Assembly (NCBI GenBank): GCA_019420325.1
Contig: JAHZHK010000042.1
Location: 1-22,098, forward strand
Direction: 5' to 3'
Length of the DNA: 22,098 nucleotides
Source of the DNA: Coriobacteriaceae bacterium
Lineage (GTDB): Bacteria; Actinomycetota; Coriobacteriia; Coriobacteriales; UMGS124
Of this stretch, positions 22,001 to 22,098 are shown piece after piece; within the stretch, counting starts at the first letter, position 1; every line of letters starts with the position of its first letter. Made by a program: the position numbers and the translations under genes. Below the pieces are notes generated by a model, which made no database searches, was not told the origin of the DNA, and was given only the letters and a program-made list of their open reading frames with translations.

Positions 22001-22098
22001 ATGAGAGAAAGAATCAAGCTCTCCGGCGTGCCGGAGACCATGCTGCAAACCGTTTATGCAAGAGCGAAAGAAAGCAGCGGTAGAGGTGCGATCCACGA
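22001..22098 (+). CDS. Start of a class I SAM-dependent methyltransferase (partial)
   Basis: Only the first 32 codons are present, beginning MRERIKLSGVPETMLQTVYA. This N-terminus resembles methyltransferases of the leucine carboxyl methyltransferase-like/PPM1 group found in gut Actinobacteria and Firmicutes. The catalytic domain lies outside the window, so the call rests on the opening residues and a strong GAGGAGGGA ribosome-binding site. Confidence 0.5.
   Translation, partial: MRERIKLSGVPETMLQTVYARAKESSGRGAIH

Overview
This is a GC-rich bacterial window that looks like the accessory genome of a gut Coriobacteriia member, most likely Eggerthellaceae (the Eggerthella/Gordonibacter/Slackia/Adlercreutzia group). 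The assignment is an inference. It rests on repeated pairing of twin-arginine-exported FAD reductases with polytopic membrane proteins that end in a LuxR DNA-binding domain, an arrangement characteristic of that family. No rRNA, tRNA, CRISPR array or intact insertion sequence was seen.

The backbone is three copies of one module: a multi-pass membrane LuxR regulator divergent from a Tat-signal flavoprotein reductase. Module 1 is LuxR (2001-3506, -) with an FAD-only reductase (3749-5359, +). Module 2 is an FAD+FMN reductase (9886-11795, -), broken near its 3' end by a one-base frameshift, with LuxR (12058-13461, +). Module 3 is an intact FAD+FMN reductase (14368-16347, -) with LuxR (16591-18129, +). 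Each shared intergenic region of about 240-260 bp has its own candidate operator (direct or inverted repeats). The likely logic is that the regulator senses an organic electron acceptor or a membrane state and switches on the exported reductase beside it. Substrates cannot be read from the sequence.

Between and around the modules are selfish or defence-type genes: a DUF4143 ATPase (51-1385), a DUF4268 protein (5713-6642), a HipA-like kinase fused to an N-terminal helix-turn-helix (7456-8838), a TacA/TacT-type antitoxin-acetyltransferase pair (8873-9621), a RelB/DinJ-type antitoxin fused to the tail of an FMN-binding domain (13530-13946), a SAM methyltransferase (18644-19243), an AAA-ATPase/PDDEXK protein (19457-21031), an orphan AbiEi-like protein (21249-21842) and the start of another methyltransferase (22001 to the window end).

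The gaps are littered with debris. Three sites carry copies or decayed copies of the last 15-50 codons of an FMN-binding domain (5441-5609, 13530-13620, 18421-18458). One site carries the last ~28 codons of the AAA-ATPase gene (9689-9775). An in-frame orphan C-terminus follows the module 3 reductase (14227-14367). A dispersed repeat occurs three times (about 1705, 7096 and 19331), and a 33-bp tandem array lies upstream of the DUF4143 gene. The picture is of a flavoprotein family that recombines through its 3' ends and leaves tails behind, one of them captured by an antitoxin gene.
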